From Stenotrophomonas_A sp002429615 (GTDB lineage: Bacteria > Pseudomonadota > Gammaproteobacteria > Xanthomonadales > Xanthomonadaceae), in NCBI GenBank assembly GCA_031987425.1, contig DALZZL010000007.1:1-58777 (forward strand): a stretch of 58,777 nucleotides of DNA. Reading direction: 5' to 3'. How positions within the stretch are numbered: position 1 is the first letter of the stretch; each line of letters begins with the position of its first letter. Shown in pieces: positions 57,839 through 58,777 of this stretch. Under the pieces are notes generated by a model. It saw nothing but the letters and a program-made list of their open reading frames with translations, was not told where the DNA came from and ran no database searches. The translations under genes were made by a program, and so were the position numbers.

Positions 57839-58777
57839 TTACTTCAGCGGCGCTGCGCAGGCCGCCTCGTTGCCGCGCAGCTTGTCCCAGCGCGAGCGCT
57901 TGTCCAGACAGGCCTGCCGCGACTTCTCCGCAGCCTGCTGTGCCTCGCGGCTGGCCGCGGTTGCGGCGTCGGTGCGCTGCTGCCGAAGCTGCGCCACCTT
58001 CGAGCGGATCTGCGGCATCGCCGCCATCGCCGCCCGCTCGCCTTCCAGGATCGCCGCATTGCGCTGGTTGAAGTCCGCCGCGCCGATGTCGCTGACCTTG
58101 GGCCGGATCACGATGTCGGCACGCTTCAGCTCCGCCTCGCCCAGGCGTTGGCCCATGATCGAGATCGACTGGTTGACCGTGCCGAGCAGGTCGCCCGGGT
58201 TCTTGCCGCTGGCCTTGCTGGAGATATCCACGGCGATCACGAACTCCGCGCCCAGTTCGCGCGCCGCGTCCACCGGCACGGGGCTGACCACGCCACCATC
58301 CACATAGTGGTACTGGCCGATCGACACCGGCTCGAACACGCCGGGAATGCTGCTGGAGGCACGCACCGCCTGGCCGGCATTACCGCGCACGAATACCGTG
58401 CGCTCTCCGTCTTCCAGGCGCGTGGCCACCGCGGCAAACGGCTTCTTCAGTCGCTCGATCGAACGGTTGTCCAGCTGCTGGTTGACGTAGTCCTGCAGCT
58501 TCTGTCCCTGCACCAGCCCACCAGAGAACAGCCGCACGTCGCGGATGCTGGTCTGGTCGAGCGCCACCGCCTTCTCCTGCATCTGGAAGGCATCCATGCC
58601 GCTGGCATACAACGCGCCGACCACGCTGCCAGCGCTGGTGCCGGACACCACCACCGGCTCGAACCCGTTGGCTTCGAGCATCTTGATCACGCCGATATGC
58701 GCGAAACCCTTGGCCGCGCCGCCCCCGAGGGCGATACCGATCCGCACCGGCTTGGCCTGCGCGGCTACCGGCGCCGG
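57839..58777 (-). CDS. Patatin-like phospholipase, 5'-truncated by the window edge
   Basis: The frame stays open to the right edge. The last visible upstream codons read PAPVAAQAKPVRIG, which looks like the end of a signal peptide (AQA), so the GTG at 58747 is not the start. The patatin oxyanion loop GGGAAKG, the nucleophile motif GTSAG (about 33 residues later) and the catalytic Asp in VDGG are all present. The C-terminal 80 residues are a charged helix. RssA-type members hydrolyse phospholipids in the cell envelope. A signal peptide would place it in the periplasm. It converges on the receptor gene across the REP pair. Confidence 0.88.
   Translation of the reverse strand, partial: PAPVAAQAKPVRIGIALGGGAAKGFAHIGVIKMLEANGFEPVVVSGTSAGSVVGALYASGMDAFQMQEKAVALDQTSIRDVRLFSGGLVQGQKLQDYVNQQLDNRSIERLKKPFAAVATRLEDGERTVFVRGNAGQAVRASSSIPGVFEPVSIGQYHYVDGGVVSPVPVDAARELGAEFVIAVDISSKASGKNPGDLLGTVNQSISIMGQRLGEAELKRADIVIRPKVSDIGAADFNQRNAAILEGERAAMAAMPQIRSKVAQLRQQRTDAATAASREAQQAAEKSRQACLDKRSRWDKLRGNEAACAAPLK

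Overview
The window reads as chromosomal DNA of a high-GC gammaproteobacterium of the Xanthomonadaceae (Xanthomonas, Stenotrophomonas, Pseudoxanthomonas or Lysobacter type). Reasons: six TonB-dependent receptors (TBDRs) in 58.8 kb, the DUF3348/DUF802/OmpA/DUF2894 block, TBDR-SapC-halogenase operons, GTAG-type palindromic repeats (GTAGGAGCGGCTTCAGCC...), and promoters with TAGAAT/TAAAAT -10 boxes. The species cannot be fixed from sequence alone. No rRNA, tRNA, insertion sequence, prophage or CRISPR array was seen. Both ends cut genes: a TBDR on the left and a patatin-like phospholipase on the right.

Layout. 0-3.4 kb: end of a TBDR, a zinc alcohol dehydrogenase behind an FNR/Anr-like box, and a small unlisted ORF. 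3.5-8.0 kb: a small conserved protein, then a tightly coupled four-gene operon (DUF3348, DUF802, OmpA-like, DUF2894). Its two central proteins look like a MotA/MotB- or ZorA/ZorB-type ion-driven stator with a roughly 500-residue cytoplasmic tail. 8.0-11.7 kb: a D- and L-lactate oxidation operon (lldR-lldD-dld) with two TGGTCnGACCA operators. 11.7-14.2 kb: a membrane methyltransferase divergent from a DesK/DesR-like two-component pair.

14.4-40.6 kb is a pectin/rhamnogalacturonan and hexuronate utilisation region, interrupted by an iron-type operon (22.7-27.1 kb). It holds kdgK, a large TBDR, a 1276-residue secreted LamG protein of unknown activity, two secreted esterases, a FAH-family hydratase, a DctPQM TRAP transporter, a GH43 enzyme, a LacI regulator, kduI, kduD, and a rhamnogalacturonan-acetylesterase-like protein fused to a cupin. 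KduI, KduD and KdgK give the route from unsaturated uronate to KDPG. A shared 9-bp half-site, ATGACACCG, lies in front of kdgK/TBDR, the esterase/TRAP operons and kduI, and suggests one regulon. A toxin-antitoxin pair sits inside this region.

40.7-44.2 kb: a FepA-type receptor with a periplasmic IroE-like esterase behind a Fur-like box, for ferric catecholate siderophores. 44.2-53.8 kb: a TBDR with LacI-type boxes, then SapC, a JmjC-like cupin, a flavin-dependent tryptophan halogenase, a DUF6445 putative 2OG-Fe(II) oxygenase, and a second GH43 enzyme; this is a candidate glycan-uptake locus coupled to halogenation/hydroxylation. 53.8-55.3 kb: phhA divergent from an Lrp/AsnC regulator over CGCAA/TTGCG palindromes. 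55.5-57.7 kb: an FhuE-like siderophore receptor with a Fur-like box. The end holds a patatin-like protein.

The most promising less-described systems are the DUF802/OmpA stator-like operon, the TBDR-SapC-halogenase-dioxygenase operon, the giant LamG protein, and the ATGACACCG regulon.
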